This document shows positions 1 to 9,679 of a stretch of DNA of 64,000 bases, in pieces. The position numbers and the translations under genes are program-made. Numbering within the stretch: the stretch's first letter is position 1; the number at the start of each line of letters is the position of its first letter. The stretch comes from Sphingobium lignivorans (GTDB lineage Bacteria; Pseudomonadota; Alphaproteobacteria; Sphingomonadales; Sphingomonadaceae): the NCBI RefSeq assembly GCF_014203955.1, contig NZ_JACHKA010000001.1:3503001-3567000 (forward strand), in the 5' to 3' direction. The notes beneath the pieces were generated by a model. That model was not told the origin of the DNA and searched no databases. It was given only the letters and a program-made list of their open reading frames with translations.

Positions 1-489
1 GGCGAAGTCCCAGTAATCCGGCTCCTCCCGGCGCGGAAAGTCGAGCCCGCCCCGGTCCCCGCCATCCTTGCCGCCGCTGTAGAACAGGAAGGCGTAGTGC
101 AGCGTGTAGACGATGTTGGAGAAGAGCCAGGCCAGCGTCAGCGTCGCCATGATGAGCGCGGCGGTCGGCAGCGGCGTCCCGTGGCCGTACAGGAGCGCGC
201 TGGCGACCACCACGAGGATGACGCCCATGACGATCCCGGTTAGCGCCAGGATCAGGGTGCGGTTGGCGTCGTTGCGCCGGGCATGCTCGCGCATCCGGTC
301 CGCCCCGTGAGACAGCATCGAGGGGACGGTGGCGAGCAGCGCGAGCACGCCCAGATCGAAGCCGAGCATGATGCCGTGGACCGGCCCCAGCAGCAGCGAG
401 AGCGGGAGCGCGCTGGCGAAGACCAGCAGGAACAGGCCGTAGCGCCAGGGCAGGATCGCCTTGTCGGCCCGTCGCGTCATGCTCATCAT
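1..489 (-). CDS. DUF1345 family membrane protein (3' part cut by window edge)
   Basis: Reading leftwards from an ATG at 489, the frame stays open to the window edge (163 codons), so the C-terminus is missing. The N-terminal half shows several hydrophobic helices (around residues 17-35, 40-55, 82-102 and 110-130). It ends with the sequence LDFPRREEPDYWDFA, which matches the conserved loop of DUF1345 integral membrane proteins. An AGGAAG ribosome binding site lies 7 bases before the 489 ATG; in-frame ATGs at 486 and 480 are alternatives. The function of the family is unknown. It is divergent from the aldo/keto reductase at 647. Confidence 0.8.
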   Translation of the reverse strand, partial: MMSMTRRADKAILPWRYGLFLLVFASALPLSLLLGPVHGIMLGFDLGVLALLATVPSMLSHGADRMREHARRNDANRTLILALTGIVMGVILVVVASALLYGHGTPLPTAALIMATLTLAWLFSNIVYTLHYAFLFYSGGKDGGDRGGLDFPRREEPDYWDFA

Positions 490-646
490 CCGGCACTCTT
501 CCTGTCGCCGCCGCTCGCCGGCAGCCCGGCGCTTATGGCATGGCAGCCTCGTCGCTGAACAGCCCGTCTCGGCGTGCCGGTCCGGCGTTGCATCCGCGCC
601 GGCCCGGCCCATATTGTTACCCATCCCCCCGCCGGAGTCGTCCCCC

Positions 647-1693
647 ATGCGCTACAACCAGCTTGGCCGCACAGGCCTCACCGTTTCTGAACTCTGCCTC
701 GGCACCATGACCTTCGGCTCGGGCGAAGGCCTGTGGACGCAGATCGGGCAGCTCGGCCAGTCCGCCGCCGATGCAATGGTGAAGACCGCCTTCGATGCCG
801 GCATCAATTTCTACGATACTGCCAATGTCTATTCGTCCGGCTCGTCGGAGGCCGTGCTGGGCCAGGCGATCCGCAATCTCGGCCTTGCCCGCACGGACGT
901 GGTGATCGCCACAAAGGTGCTCGGGCCGATGGGAAGCGGCGTCAATGATCGCGGCCTCTCGCGCGGCCATATCATGGATCAGGTCAAGGCCAGCCTGAAG
1001 CGCCTGCAGACCGACCATATCGATCTCTATCAGGTTCACGGCTTAGACAATGCCACGCCCATCGAGGAGACAGTGCGCGCGCTCGACGATCTCGTGCGGC
1101 AGGGCCATGTCCGCTATGTCGGCGTCTCGAACTGGGCGGCCTGGCAGATCGCCAAGGCGCATGGCCTCGCGCTGGCGCAGAATCTGGCGCGCTTCGAGAG
1201 CCTGCAGGCCTATTACAGCATCGCCGGGCGCGATCTGGAGCGTGAGCTGGTGCCCATGCTGCTGTCCGAGCGGGTCGGCCTCATGGTCTGGAGCCCGCTG
1301 GCGGGCGGCCTGCTCTCGGGCAAGTTCAGCCGGGATGGCGCGGGCGAAGGACGCCGGGCCAGCTTCGATTTTCCGCTCGTCGACAAGGACAAGGCCTTCG
1401 ACATCATCGATGTCATGCGGCCGATGGCGCAGAGCCGGTCCGTCTCCGTCGCCCAGATCGCGCTGGCCTGGCTGCTTCACCAGCGCGTAGTGACCAGCGT
1501 GATCGTCGGCGCGACGCGCCTCGACCAGCTCGCGGACAATATCGCTGCCAGCGATGTCGAGCTCACCGAGCCGGAACTGGCCGCGCTCGCCGAGGCGAGC
1601 CGGCTCGCGCCCGAATATCCCGGCTGGATGCTCGCTCGGCAGGGCGAATATCGTGAGGTGGCCGGCGCAGCGCCCCCGCGCTGGCGGCGCTGA
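647..1693 (+). CDS. Aldo/keto reductase
   Basis: 348-residue NADPH-dependent aldo/keto reductase of the voltage-gated potassium channel beta-subunit/general stress protein type. It starts MRYNQLGRTGLTVSELCLGT, the usual N-terminus of this group. The catalytic tetrad is visible as D57 and Y62 (DTANVY), K90 (IATKV) and H131 (YQVHG). The barrel continues through GVSNW and WSPLAGGLLSGKF, and a C-terminal VTSVIVGATR segment contributes to cofactor binding. An open frame extends upstream to 461, but that part overlaps the neighbouring leader and has no family similarity, so the ATG at 647 is preferred. The substrate cannot be read from sequence. Confidence 0.93.
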   Translation: MRYNQLGRTGLTVSELCLGTMTFGSGEGLWTQIGQLGQSAADAMVKTAFDAGINFYDTANVYSSGSSEAVLGQAIRNLGLARTDVVIATKVLGPMGSGVNDRGLSRGHIMDQVKASLKRLQTDHIDLYQVHGLDNATPIEETVRALDDLVRQGHVRYVGVSNWAAWQIAKAHGLALAQNLARFESLQAYYSIAGRDLERELVPMLLSERVGLMVWSPLAGGLLSGKFSRDGAGEGRRASFDFPLVDKDKAFDIIDVMRPMAQSRSVSVAQIALAWLLHQRVVTSVIVGATRLDQLADNIAASDVELTEPELAALAEASRLAPEYPGWMLARQGEYREVAGAAPPRWRR

Positions 1694-1724
1694 GTCCGGG
1701 CAGCAGCCGGGCCGCTCCCGCCGG

Positions 1725-2075
1725 TCAGGAGACCAGAGCGGCCGGGTTGGGCACTGTATCGCCCGGCTTGTCGTCGATGCGCGCGGCCTGTTCCTCGGCG
1801 GCTTCCGCTACCTTCTGCACATGGGCGCTGGCGCCCTCGGCCGCGACCTTCGCGGCCCCGCGCGCCTGATTCATCATTTCCTGCCCCATCGCGTCCTGAC
1901 CCAGCATCTTCTGCGCCCCGAGCGCCATGGGCAGCATCTGCGTCGCCATCGCCATGCCGTTCTGCATCGCGGCAAGGCCAAGGCGGGCCGGGAGAGTCCA
2001 GAGCGTCATCATGGCATCGATGGCCGAGGCCGGCGCGGCGGGAGACGTCTGCGTGGCGTCCGTCGGGAGGGTCAT
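1725..2075 (-). CDS. Small Ala/Met-rich hypothetical protein
   Basis: 116 residues, very rich in Ala, Met and Gln, with a predicted helical middle (residues 20-95) and no signal peptide or obvious membrane segment. The composition and the repeated AxxA/MxxQ pattern resemble small granule-associated (phasin-like) proteins, but I see no diagnostic motif, so this is only a suggestion. It lies on the opposite strand between the aldo/keto reductase and the ArsR gene. Confidence 0.55.
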   Translation of the reverse strand: MTLPTDATQTSPAAPASAIDAMMTLWTLPARLGLAAMQNGMAMATQMLPMALGAQKMLGQDAMGQEMMNQARGAAKVAAEGASAHVQKVAEAAEEQAARIDDKPGDTVPNPAALVS

Positions 2076-2180
2076 GGCGGGGTCCTCTTTGCGGTGGATG
2101 ATGTTGGCGGTGGCTTATCATCGCAACGCTTCAGGTCACTTTCGTGTCCACCCCGCCGGCCTGCCTTTCCGCTGGCCGCG

Positions 2181-2504
2181 TCAGCGCTCCAGCTCGTCCT
2201 TGAGCCGGCGCAGCATCGTGACGGCCTGCGCCGCATGCGGCCCGATCCATCGCTCGTGGATGTCGTGGATCGGCAGCGGATTGAGGTGGTTCCAGCGCTC
2301 GCGCCCGCGCCGCACCACCGTCACCAGATCGGCTTCTTCCAGCACCTTGAGATGCTGCATCACCGTGCAGCGGTCGAGATCCGGAAAGTGCGCGCACAGC
2401 GTGCCGGTGGTGAGCGGCTGGTCGCGCAGGTCGTCCAGGATCTGGCGGCGAACGGAGGCCGCCAGCGCCTTGAACACGTGGTCATGGGCATCGCTGATTG
2501 ACAT
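2181..2504 (-). CDS. ArsR-family winged-helix regulator
   Basis: 107-residue winged helix-turn-helix repressor. Residues 8-75 read VFKALAASVRRQILDDL, then RCTVMQHLKVLEEADLV and VVRRGRERWNHLN, which are the recognition helix and wing of the ArsR/HTH_20 type. No metal-binding CxC motif is present, so it is not a classical metal sensor. It is divergent from the AHSA1/SRPBCC gene at 2565, a very common pairing. A perfect 20 bp palindrome abuts the start codon and there is no Shine-Dalgarno sequence, so the mRNA may be leaderless. Autoregulation and control of the SRPBCC gene are inferred. Confidence 0.88.
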   Translation of the reverse strand: MSISDAHDHVFKALAASVRRQILDDLRDQPLTTGTLCAHFPDLDRCTVMQHLKVLEEADLVTVVRRGRERWNHLNPLPIHDIHERWIGPHAAQAVTMLRRLKDELER

Positions 2505-2522
2505 GTTATAAATTTATAACAT
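2503..2522. promoter_or_regulatory. Perfect 20 bp palindrome, probable ArsR operator
   Basis: The sequence ATGTTATAAATTTATAACAT is its own reverse complement. It is strikingly AT-rich in a 66% GC background and sits between the divergent ArsR (start 2504) and SRPBCC (start 2565) genes. Its left edge overlaps the ArsR start codon. Dyads of this kind are typical ArsR-family binding sites; binding here is inferred from position. Confidence 0.7.
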
Positions 2523-2564
2523 AATTGATGCCGACTCAAGCGGAGACTCAGGCGGAGAGGACCG

Positions 2565-3041
2565 ATGGATCTCAAATTTCAGGTTTCGATCCGGATTGCC
2601 CGGCCGGTTCACGAGGTGTTCGAGGCAATTGCCGATCCGGGACAGCTGTCCCGCTATTTCACCACCGGCGGCGCGCAGGGCCGGCTGGAGGCGGGCAGCA
2701 CCGTCATGTGGTCGTTCCATGATTTCCCCGGCGCCTTCCCCGTCGAAGTGACGACGCTCGAGCCGGACCGGCTGATCGTCCTGCGCTGGGAAGCCAATGA
2801 AGGCGTGCCGGAGGATGGCGATCCGGTGGTGAGCGTCGGCTACCGGACGGAAGTCACCATGCGCTTCGAGCCGCTGGAGGGCGGGCGCACGCTCGTCTCC
2901 ATCAGCGAGCATGGCTGGCGCGAGACGCCCGAGGGTCTCGCCGGCTCCTACGGCAATTGCATGGGCTGGACCCACATGCTCTGCGCGCTCAAGGCGTGGC
3001 TGGAACATGGCATCAATCTGCGCGAGGGCGCCTTCAGCTGA
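2565..3041 (+). CDS. SRPBCC / AHSA1 domain protein
   Basis: 158-residue START-like (SRPBCC) fold protein of the AHSA1 family. Typical elements are IARPVHEVFEAIADPGQLSRYF near the N-terminus, the GSTVMWSFHDFPG strand region, a LIVLRWEAN strand, and a C-terminal helix with GWTHMLCALKAWLEHG. A GGAGAGGA ribosome binding site precedes the ATG. These proteins often form a unit with an adjacent ArsR-type repressor, as here at 2181-2504. The ligand is unknown. Confidence 0.88.
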   Translation: MDLKFQVSIRIARPVHEVFEAIADPGQLSRYFTTGGAQGRLEAGSTVMWSFHDFPGAFPVEVTTLEPDRLIVLRWEANEGVPEDGDPVVSVGYRTEVTMRFEPLEGGRTLVSISEHGWRETPEGLAGSYGNCMGWTHMLCALKAWLEHGINLREGAFS

Positions 3042-3109
3042 GCGCATGCTCCCGGATCGCCGGAAACGCACGGGGACCTCGCGCGTTCTGGCTGTGAAAG
3101 GAGTGACTC

Positions 3110-3247
3110 ATGGAACGCGAGATTCACAAGAATACCGAAGAGGCCCGTGCCGGCTCGACGCCGCACATCGTGCGCTATGTCCTGTCCATCTCGCTCGTGC
3201 TCGCGCTGGTGGCGATGGCCGTGCTGCTGCTGTGGGGGGCCGTCTGA
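3110..3247 (+). CDS. 45-residue single-pass membrane peptide
   Basis: A short open frame starts at an ATG preceded by AAGGAG at good spacing. The product begins MEREIHKNTEEARAG, a charged N-terminal stretch, followed by one hydrophobic helix (roughly residues 22-45, ending VLLLWGAV). The strong ribosome binding site, charged head and clean membrane helix support a real small gene. It follows the SRPBCC gene by about 70 bases and may share its transcript. Function unknown. Confidence 0.65.
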   Translation: MEREIHKNTEEARAGSTPHIVRYVLSISLVLALVAMAVLLLWGAV

Positions 3248-3298
3248 TCCTTGCCCGCAGATCGGACTGCGTGACCGGCCGCCCCGGCCGATCCCGCC

Positions 3299-4516
<1,218 letters not shown>

Positions 4517-4595
4517 GGGCGGTTTCCGCTGCTGGAAGGAGGAACGGCGCGCGGTTATCAGTCGCCGCCCTCTTGCGCAACACCTCGCCCGCGCC

Positions 4596-5654
4596 TCACT
4601 TCATGATGCCCATCACCAGCAGGATGCTGAGGAAGAGCGAAAGCGCCACGAAGGCCGACATCACCAGGAAGCTGGCGCGGAACAGGGCAGTGATCCGCCG
4701 GCTCCGATAGGCGCCGCGCACCTGCTTGTAGATGTGCAGCGGCGGCACGATCATCGCCGCGAGGGCGATCGCGGTGGAGGAGACGCCCAGCGCGCCCAGG
4801 ATGGTCAGCGTCGTCACCAGCAGGCTCATGAAGGTGATCGAGAGTGTCACGAACACCAGATGGTCGTAGAAGCGATATTGCCGCTTCCAGAAGAACAGGA
4901 TCCACACGAACGGCAGCGAGAGCGGGATCAGCAGCCAACTGAACTTGTAGGCGCTGGTCTGCATCCGGTAGAGGAACAGGTCGGGATTGTCGTTGACCGC
5001 CGCGATGCCCTTGTCGAGCTTTGCCCAGCCGGTCTTGAACGTGTCCTTCTCGACCTCCGCGGCGGGCTTCACCTTGTCGGCGAACAGCCTCGTGACCTCG
5101 ATGTTCTCGCGCGTGGAAGCCAGCCGCTGCTCCAGCTCCGCTGTGTCCTCGCCCGCCGCGCGCGCTTTCTCGATGCGGCTTTCCAGCCGCGTCGCCCGCT
5201 CTTCGAGATCGCCGATCTCCTGCTCGATATTGGCGCGCGTGAGCGAGCGATATTCATTGGCGCTCCACGAGCCCGCGAGATTATTCACCACCGCGAACAT
5301 CAGGAACACGCTGAACAGGAACAGGGCGACTGGCGAGACGAATTTCGCGCGCTCGCCCGCGATGTAGCGCCGCGTCAGTTCGCCCGGCTTGATCAGCAGC
5401 AGCGGCAGCGTGTTCCAGAACTTGCCCTCGAAATGGAGGACGCCGTGCATGATGTCATGCGCAAAGCCCCCGAGCGAGCGATGCAGATGGCCGTTCTGGC
5501 CGCAGGCGTGGCAATAATGGCCCTTGAGCGGCGTGCCGCAATTGAGGCAGTTGCCATGCGCCGCCGCCCCGCCTTCGCCATGCCCCGGCTCGACGGCCCC
5601 GGCGACCACCGCGCCGGTCATGGCCTCGCCCACTGCCTCGATGCCTGAGGCCAT
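4596..5654 (-). CDS. DUF3667 zinc-ribbon membrane protein
   Basis: 352 residues from the ATG at 5654 ([14 protein letters not shown]), chosen because an AAGGGGAAG ribosome binding site precedes it; a longer open frame to 5825 lacks support. Near residue 35 is a zinc ribbon ([19 protein letters not shown], two CxxC pairs). The DUF3667 core follows ([34 protein letters not shown]), then a membrane helix, a long charged coiled coil (about residues 150-210, [16 protein letters not shown]), and four further membrane helices. Function unknown; the architecture suggests a membrane protein with a cytosolic zinc-binding head. Confidence 0.85.
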   Translation of the reverse strand: MASGIEAVGEAMTGAVVAGAVEPGHGEGGAAAHGNCLNCGTPLKGHYCHACGQNGHLHRSLGGFAHDIMHGVLHFEGKFWNTLPLLLIKPGELTRRYIAGERAKFVSPVALFLFSVFLMFAVVNNLAGSWSANEYRSLTRANIEQEIGDLEERATRLESRIEKARAAGEDTAELEQRLASTRENIEVTRLFADKVKPAAEVEKDTFKTGWAKLDKGIAAVNDNPDLFLYRMQTSAYKFSWLLIPLSLPFVWILFFWKRQYRFYDHLVFVTLSITFMSLLVTTLTILGALGVSSTAIALAAMIVPPLHIYKQVRGAYRSRRITALFRASFLVMSAFVALSLFLSILLVMGIMK

Positions 5655-5792
5655 GATGCACTTCCCCTTGTTCGATCCCGCCCCCGCCGGTTTACCAGCG
5701 GCATCGGGCGCGGGCAATTGCAGGGCGCTCAATTGGCGGAAGCGGGCAAACATGGCATCCTGCCGGGCGAGTCGGATGGCCGGAGCGCATGC

Positions 5793-6213
5793 ATGGCGGA
5801 ACTGAAGACGAAGACGACCGGGCAAAGTCCCGCCGCTTTCCTCGCGGCGCTGGACAATCCCGTGCGCCGCGAGGACGGCCTGCGGCTGCTGGACCTCATG
5901 GCGCGGATCAGTGGCGAGCCCGCCGCGATGTGGGGCCCGTCCATCATCGGTTTCGGGCCGCCACCATTATCGATACGACAGCGGCCATGAAGGGGAGATG
6001 TGCCGGATCGGCTTCTCGCCCCGCAAGGCCAATCTCGTCCTCTATGTGCTGGCGGGCTCTGCGGATGCCCAGCCCCTGCTCGCGCGCCTCGGCAAGCACA
6101 AGACGGGCAAGGCCTGCCTCTACATCAACCGGCTGGACGATGTGGACATGGCCGTCCTCGAGCAGATCGTGCGCGCGGGCTGGGCGGAAATGGCGGCGCG
6201 CCACCCCGCCTGA
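5793..6213 (+). pseudogene. DUF1801 protein, interrupted by a one-base frameshift
   Basis: The first part, from the ATG at 5793, reads MAELKTKTTGQSPAAFLAAL and continues to MWGPSIIGFG, a normal DUF1801 (YdhG-like) N-terminus. The conserved continuation HHYRYDSG...GFSPRKANLVLYVL lies in the next frame and runs to a stop at 6213. The switch falls in the GGGCC at 5955-5959; removing one base restores a continuous protein of about 139 residues. All other family features are intact, so this is either a very recent inactivation or a sequencing error. Native function unknown. Confidence 0.85.
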
Positions 6214-6246
6214 ACCGGGCGAACGGCCATCGCCGACCGGCCCGAC

Positions 6247-6394
6247 CTAGGGCTGATCGACATCCAGATGATGGCGTGGCGAAAATGGTGGTTTTTCGGG
6301 ACCCGGCGCGCAGCGTACTTACGGTACGTGAGCACCGGAAGCACGGGAAACCGCCATTTGCAGTCCGTCAGCGCTGGATGTCGATCAGCCCTAG
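6247..6394. repeat. About 150 bp palindromic element (copy 1)
   Basis: The 21 bases at 6247-6267 are the exact reverse complement of those at 6374-6394. Inside, a second pairing joins the GAAAATGGTGGTTTTTCGGG segment at 6281-6300 with the GGGAAACCGCCATTTGC segment after 6345, so the whole can fold into one long hairpin. A diverged copy is at 22251-22406. The right arm contains the TAG stop codon of the cfa-type gene (6391-6393). No coding capacity is evident. Confidence 0.85.
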
Positions 6395-7626
6395 CCCAGC
6401 GCGCGATAGCGGGCTTCAGCCTGCGCCATATAGTCGCGCGTCAGCGGCAGCGTGTGGCGGTTGCGGCAATATTGGAGCTGGTAGATGGTCTGGCTGCCGT
6501 ACAGGAAGCCGGACGCCGCGGCCGCCAGGTAGAAAGTCCACATGCGGTAGAAGCGCTCGTCGTAAAGCGCCACGATCTGCTCCTTCGCGTCGAGCACGCG
6601 CGCATACCAGTGGCGCAGCGTGTGATAATAATGGAGCCGCAGCACCTCGATGTCCGTGAGCAGCAGCTTGTTCGGCTCGCTGCCCTCCATGATCTCGGAG
6701 AGCGCGGGCGCATAGCCGCCGGGGAAGATATATTTGCGCATGAAGGCATCGGTCGAGGACGGGCCATTCAGCCGCCCAATCGTGTGCAGCAGCATCACGC
6801 CGTCCTGCTTCAGCAGATTGTGGCAGACGCGGAAGAATTCCCGGTAATGCCGCGCGCCGACATGCTCGAACATGCCGACCGAGACGATCCGGTCAAACTC
6901 CCCCTGCACGTCGCGATAGTCGATCAGCTCGAAGCGCACCCGGTCCGCCACGCCCGCTTCCTGCGCCCGCCGCCGCGCGACCTTGAGCTGCTCCTCGGAC
7001 AGCGTGACGCCGAGCACGTCCACGTCCGCCACGCGATGGAGATACAGCGCCATGCCGCCCCAGCCGCAGCCGATGTCCAGCACCCGCTGGCCGGGGCTCA
7101 GCGCCAGCTTGGCCGCGATATGGGCCTTCTTGTGGAGCTGCGCGTCCTCGAGGCTGTCGGTCTCCGGATCGTCGAAATAGGCGCAGCTATATTGCCGGTC
7201 CGCGTCGAGGAAGAGGTCGTAGAGCTTGTCGGAGAGGTCGTAATGATGCGCGACATTCGCTTTCGAGCGGTCGCGCTTGTTGTAGGTGTCGTGCCAGTGC
7301 TTGAGCCGCTCCCCGACATGGCCGAGCAAGCCCGGCGTCTCGAGGCTGCGGCTGCTTTCCATCGGCGCATTGGCCGAGATCAGCATGAGCAGATCCCAGA
7401 TGGTGCCGCGCTCCAGCAGCATCCGCCCGTCCATGAAGCCCTCGGCGGCGCCCAGCGCCGGGTTGGTGACGATCGCGCGCGCGGCGGCATCATCCGTGAA
7501 GCTGATGGCGACGTCGGGCCAGTTCTCGGCCGGTGTGCCGAGCACTTCCTGCGTCCCGTCCGCATAGCGGATGGTGAGCGTGCCCTGGTTGATGATCCTC
7601 GCGAGCAGCCTTGTCAGTATCGTCAT
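6391..7626 (-). CDS. Cyclopropane-fatty-acyl-phospholipid synthase family methyltransferase
   Basis: 411 residues from the ATG at 7626 (MTILTRLLARIINQG); the longer frame to 7809 begins in non-family sequence. The protein transfers a methylene from S-adenosylmethionine to unsaturated phospholipid acyl chains. The SAM-binding motif VLDIGCGWGG is at 182-191. The family block VAHHYDLS...LYDLFLD...YSCAYF is at 125-151, and later FDRIVSVGMFEHVG and YIFPGGYAP are present. It converges on the DUF1801 pseudogene, and its stop codon lies inside the palindromic element at 6247-6394. Confidence 0.92.
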   Translation of the reverse strand: MTILTRLLARIINQGTLTIRYADGTQEVLGTPAENWPDVAISFTDDAAARAIVTNPALGAAEGFMDGRMLLERGTIWDLLMLISANAPMESSRSLETPGLLGHVGERLKHWHDTYNKRDRSKANVAHHYDLSDKLYDLFLDADRQYSCAYFDDPETDSLEDAQLHKKAHIAAKLALSPGQRVLDIGCGWGGMALYLHRVADVDVLGVTLSEEQLKVARRRAQEAGVADRVRFELIDYRDVQGEFDRIVSVGMFEHVGARHYREFFRVCHNLLKQDGVMLLHTIGRLNGPSSTDAFMRKYIFPGGYAPALSEIMEGSEPNKLLLTDIEVLRLHYYHTLRHWYARVLDAKEQIVALYDERFYRMWTFYLAAAASGFLYGSQTIYQLQYCRNRHTLPLTRDYMAQAEARYRALG

Positions 7627-7835
7627 GGCGGCAGGTCTATCGCGACCCGCCGGGGTCGACCAGACCCATTTTGCACCATGCCGGCGCGATGACCGCCACA
7701 CCCCGCATCGCGATGCGCGGAAGATGCGCGCCACACGAAGATTGCACTTGCGTTGGATGCGGCAGACGGCAGTCTGCGCGGGACCGGCCGATCCCGCGCC
7801 GGACGCCATCTTCGCTTCCGCCAGACGAGGTGCCC

Positions 7836-9125
7836 ATGCTCAACCGCCGTTCGTTCCTGGGCAGTGCCGCCCTTGCCGGAGGACTGGCCGCGCTGCCGGA
7901 CGCGGCGCTCGCCGGGTTGCCGCCCGAGGTGCCCCTGCCCTCGCCCGATCTCCATGCGCGCGACGAGGATGCCTACTGGGCCGCGCTGCGCCGGCAGTTC
8001 CTCATCCCCGCCGATGTGGTGAATCTCAACGTCGGCACGGTCGGCTCCTCGCCCCGCCCGGTGCTCAAGGCGATCTTCGATGGCTATGAGCAGACCGAGC
8101 AGATGACGCAGGCGAAATCGGAGGATTATCCGATCTGGGGCTATGATCGCTGGGACGAGTATCGCCGCCCCTTCGCCGATTTCATGGGCGCCCGCGTCGA
8201 CCAGCTGGCGCTGCTGCGCAACTGCACGGAAGCGAACAGCTACATCGCCAACGGCTTCGACATGAAGGCGGGCGACGAAGTGCTGATCAGCGACGAGGAG
8301 CATGGCTCGGGCGAGATGCCCTGGATGCTGCGCTCGCGCCGCTACGGGATCGTCGTGCGCAAGTTCGCGATGCCCAAGCCGCCGAAGGACGCCGCCGAGA
8401 TCCTGAGCCGCATCAACGACGCCATCACCACGCGCACCCGCATCATCTTCGTCAGCCATGTGAGCACGACGACGGGCGTGGTCCTGCCGATCCGGGAGAT
8501 CGCCGCGCTGGCCCGCGCGAAGGGGATCGTCACCGCCGTGGACGGCGCCCATGTGCCCGGCATGATGGCGGTGGACCTCAATGCGCTCGGCTGCGACCTC
8601 TACACCGGCTCCATGCACAAATGGCTCTTCGCGCCCAAGGGCACCGGCTTCCTCTATCTGCGCGACGAAGCGATCATGGACCGGGTGTGGAGCACCATCG
8701 TCACCGGCGGCTATGACAATCCCGATCGCAAGGCGGATCGCTACATGCAGATCGGCTCCTCCTGCATCCCCACATTGATGGGCCTCAATGCCGCCGTCGC
8801 GCTCGCCGGGCAGATCGGCATGGACCGGATCGAGCAGCGCGGCCGGATGCTCGCCGATTATATTCATGCGCAGATGCTCGAGCGCGGCGCGCAGAGCTGG
8901 ACCTCGCCCGACCCCGCCCTGCGCTGCGCGATCGTCACCGTCAACGTGCCGCCGGTCAGCCGCATGGAACTGCAGGACTGGCTCTGGACCAACCACAAGG
9001 TCCGCGTGCGCGGCGGCGAACCCAGCAAGCTCCGCCTCGCGACGCCCTATTTCCTCAGCAAGGCCGACATCGACCGCTTCCTCACCCTGTTCGACCGCTT
9101 CCGGGCGATGAAGGGTATGGCGTAG
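7836..9125 (+). CDS. Tat-exported class V aminotransferase-fold PLP enzyme
   Basis: 429 residues. The N-terminus MLNRRSFLGSAALAGGLAAL is a twin-arginine signal ending near AALAG, so the enzyme is probably periplasmic. The fold is that of class V aminotransferases, closest to the isopenicillin-N epimerase-like group: NVGTVGSSPRPV, then AVDGAHVPG (D236 and H239 contact the cofactor) and SMHKWLFAPKGTGF, where K262 should form the Schiff base. Substrate unknown. It stands alone, with a weak ribosome binding site and no operon partner. Confidence 0.88.
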   Translation: MLNRRSFLGSAALAGGLAALPDAALAGLPPEVPLPSPDLHARDEDAYWAALRRQFLIPADVVNLNVGTVGSSPRPVLKAIFDGYEQTEQMTQAKSEDYPIWGYDRWDEYRRPFADFMGARVDQLALLRNCTEANSYIANGFDMKAGDEVLISDEEHGSGEMPWMLRSRRYGIVVRKFAMPKPPKDAAEILSRINDAITTRTRIIFVSHVSTTTGVVLPIREIAALARAKGIVTAVDGAHVPGMMAVDLNALGCDLYTGSMHKWLFAPKGTGFLYLRDEAIMDRVWSTIVTGGYDNPDRKADRYMQIGSSCIPTLMGLNAAVALAGQIGMDRIEQRGRMLADYIHAQMLERGAQSWTSPDPALRCAIVTVNVPPVSRMELQDWLWTNHKVRVRGGEPSKLRLATPYFLSKADIDRFLTLFDRFRAMKGMA

Positions 9126-9679
9126 GAGGGGCGGACAGATTCGATAGCGTTTACGGAAGGGCGGTTATCCGACGTTTTGCTCCTAAAGCGGCCTGTCCGG
9201 ACACGACGACAAAGGAGACGTCACCTCGTCCCACATCGTCATTCCCGCGCACGCGGGAATCCAGTTGCACCCCGGCACTCGTACGCGATGTCTCAGCTGG
9301 ATTCCCGCATGCGCGGGAATGACGAAAAGTGGAAATGTCCGCTCGCCACCCACTCGGCACCGACCGCGATGCTGGCAAGGCGTCCCGATAGCTGACAGTT
9401 CGGACACGACGCCTTGCGGACGGGCCATTCCTCTTCTTCCCGCCGTCATTGGCGCAGGGCCTGGAAGCTCGACTTGATCGAGCAAGCGAACCCGAATTGG
9501 GACGACCTTGCCGTGGGCCTTGGTTTCGCGTCGCTCGGGTGACTGGATTCCCGCATGCGCGGGAATGACGGAAAATAGGAACCTTATCTCCACTCCCCGC
9601 CCCGATTCAGCCACGGCGCTGGCTATCAAGGCAACCCGATAGCTGACTCTCTATCAGCCCGGGATTTCTCCGCCCCGCC
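9126..9679. repeat. Repeat-filled intergenic region
   Basis: No gene seen. Three copies of a 28 bp palindrome-centred repeat with core ATTCCCGCATGCGCGGGAAT lie at 9237-9264, 9297-9324 and 9543-9570. The first two face each other across a 32 bp spacer. The segment 9139-9170 resembles 46283-46312. The stretch near 9617-9645 (GGCTATCAAGGCAACCCGAT) resembles 46640-46663. This gap and the one at 46.3 kb therefore look like diverged copies of one composite repeat. Confidence 0.75.

Noticed and set aside
9237..9570. CRISPR array from the three repeated ATTCCCGC palindromes
   Set aside because: Copies are in opposite orientations with unequal spacers (32 and about 218 bases) and there are no cas genes.
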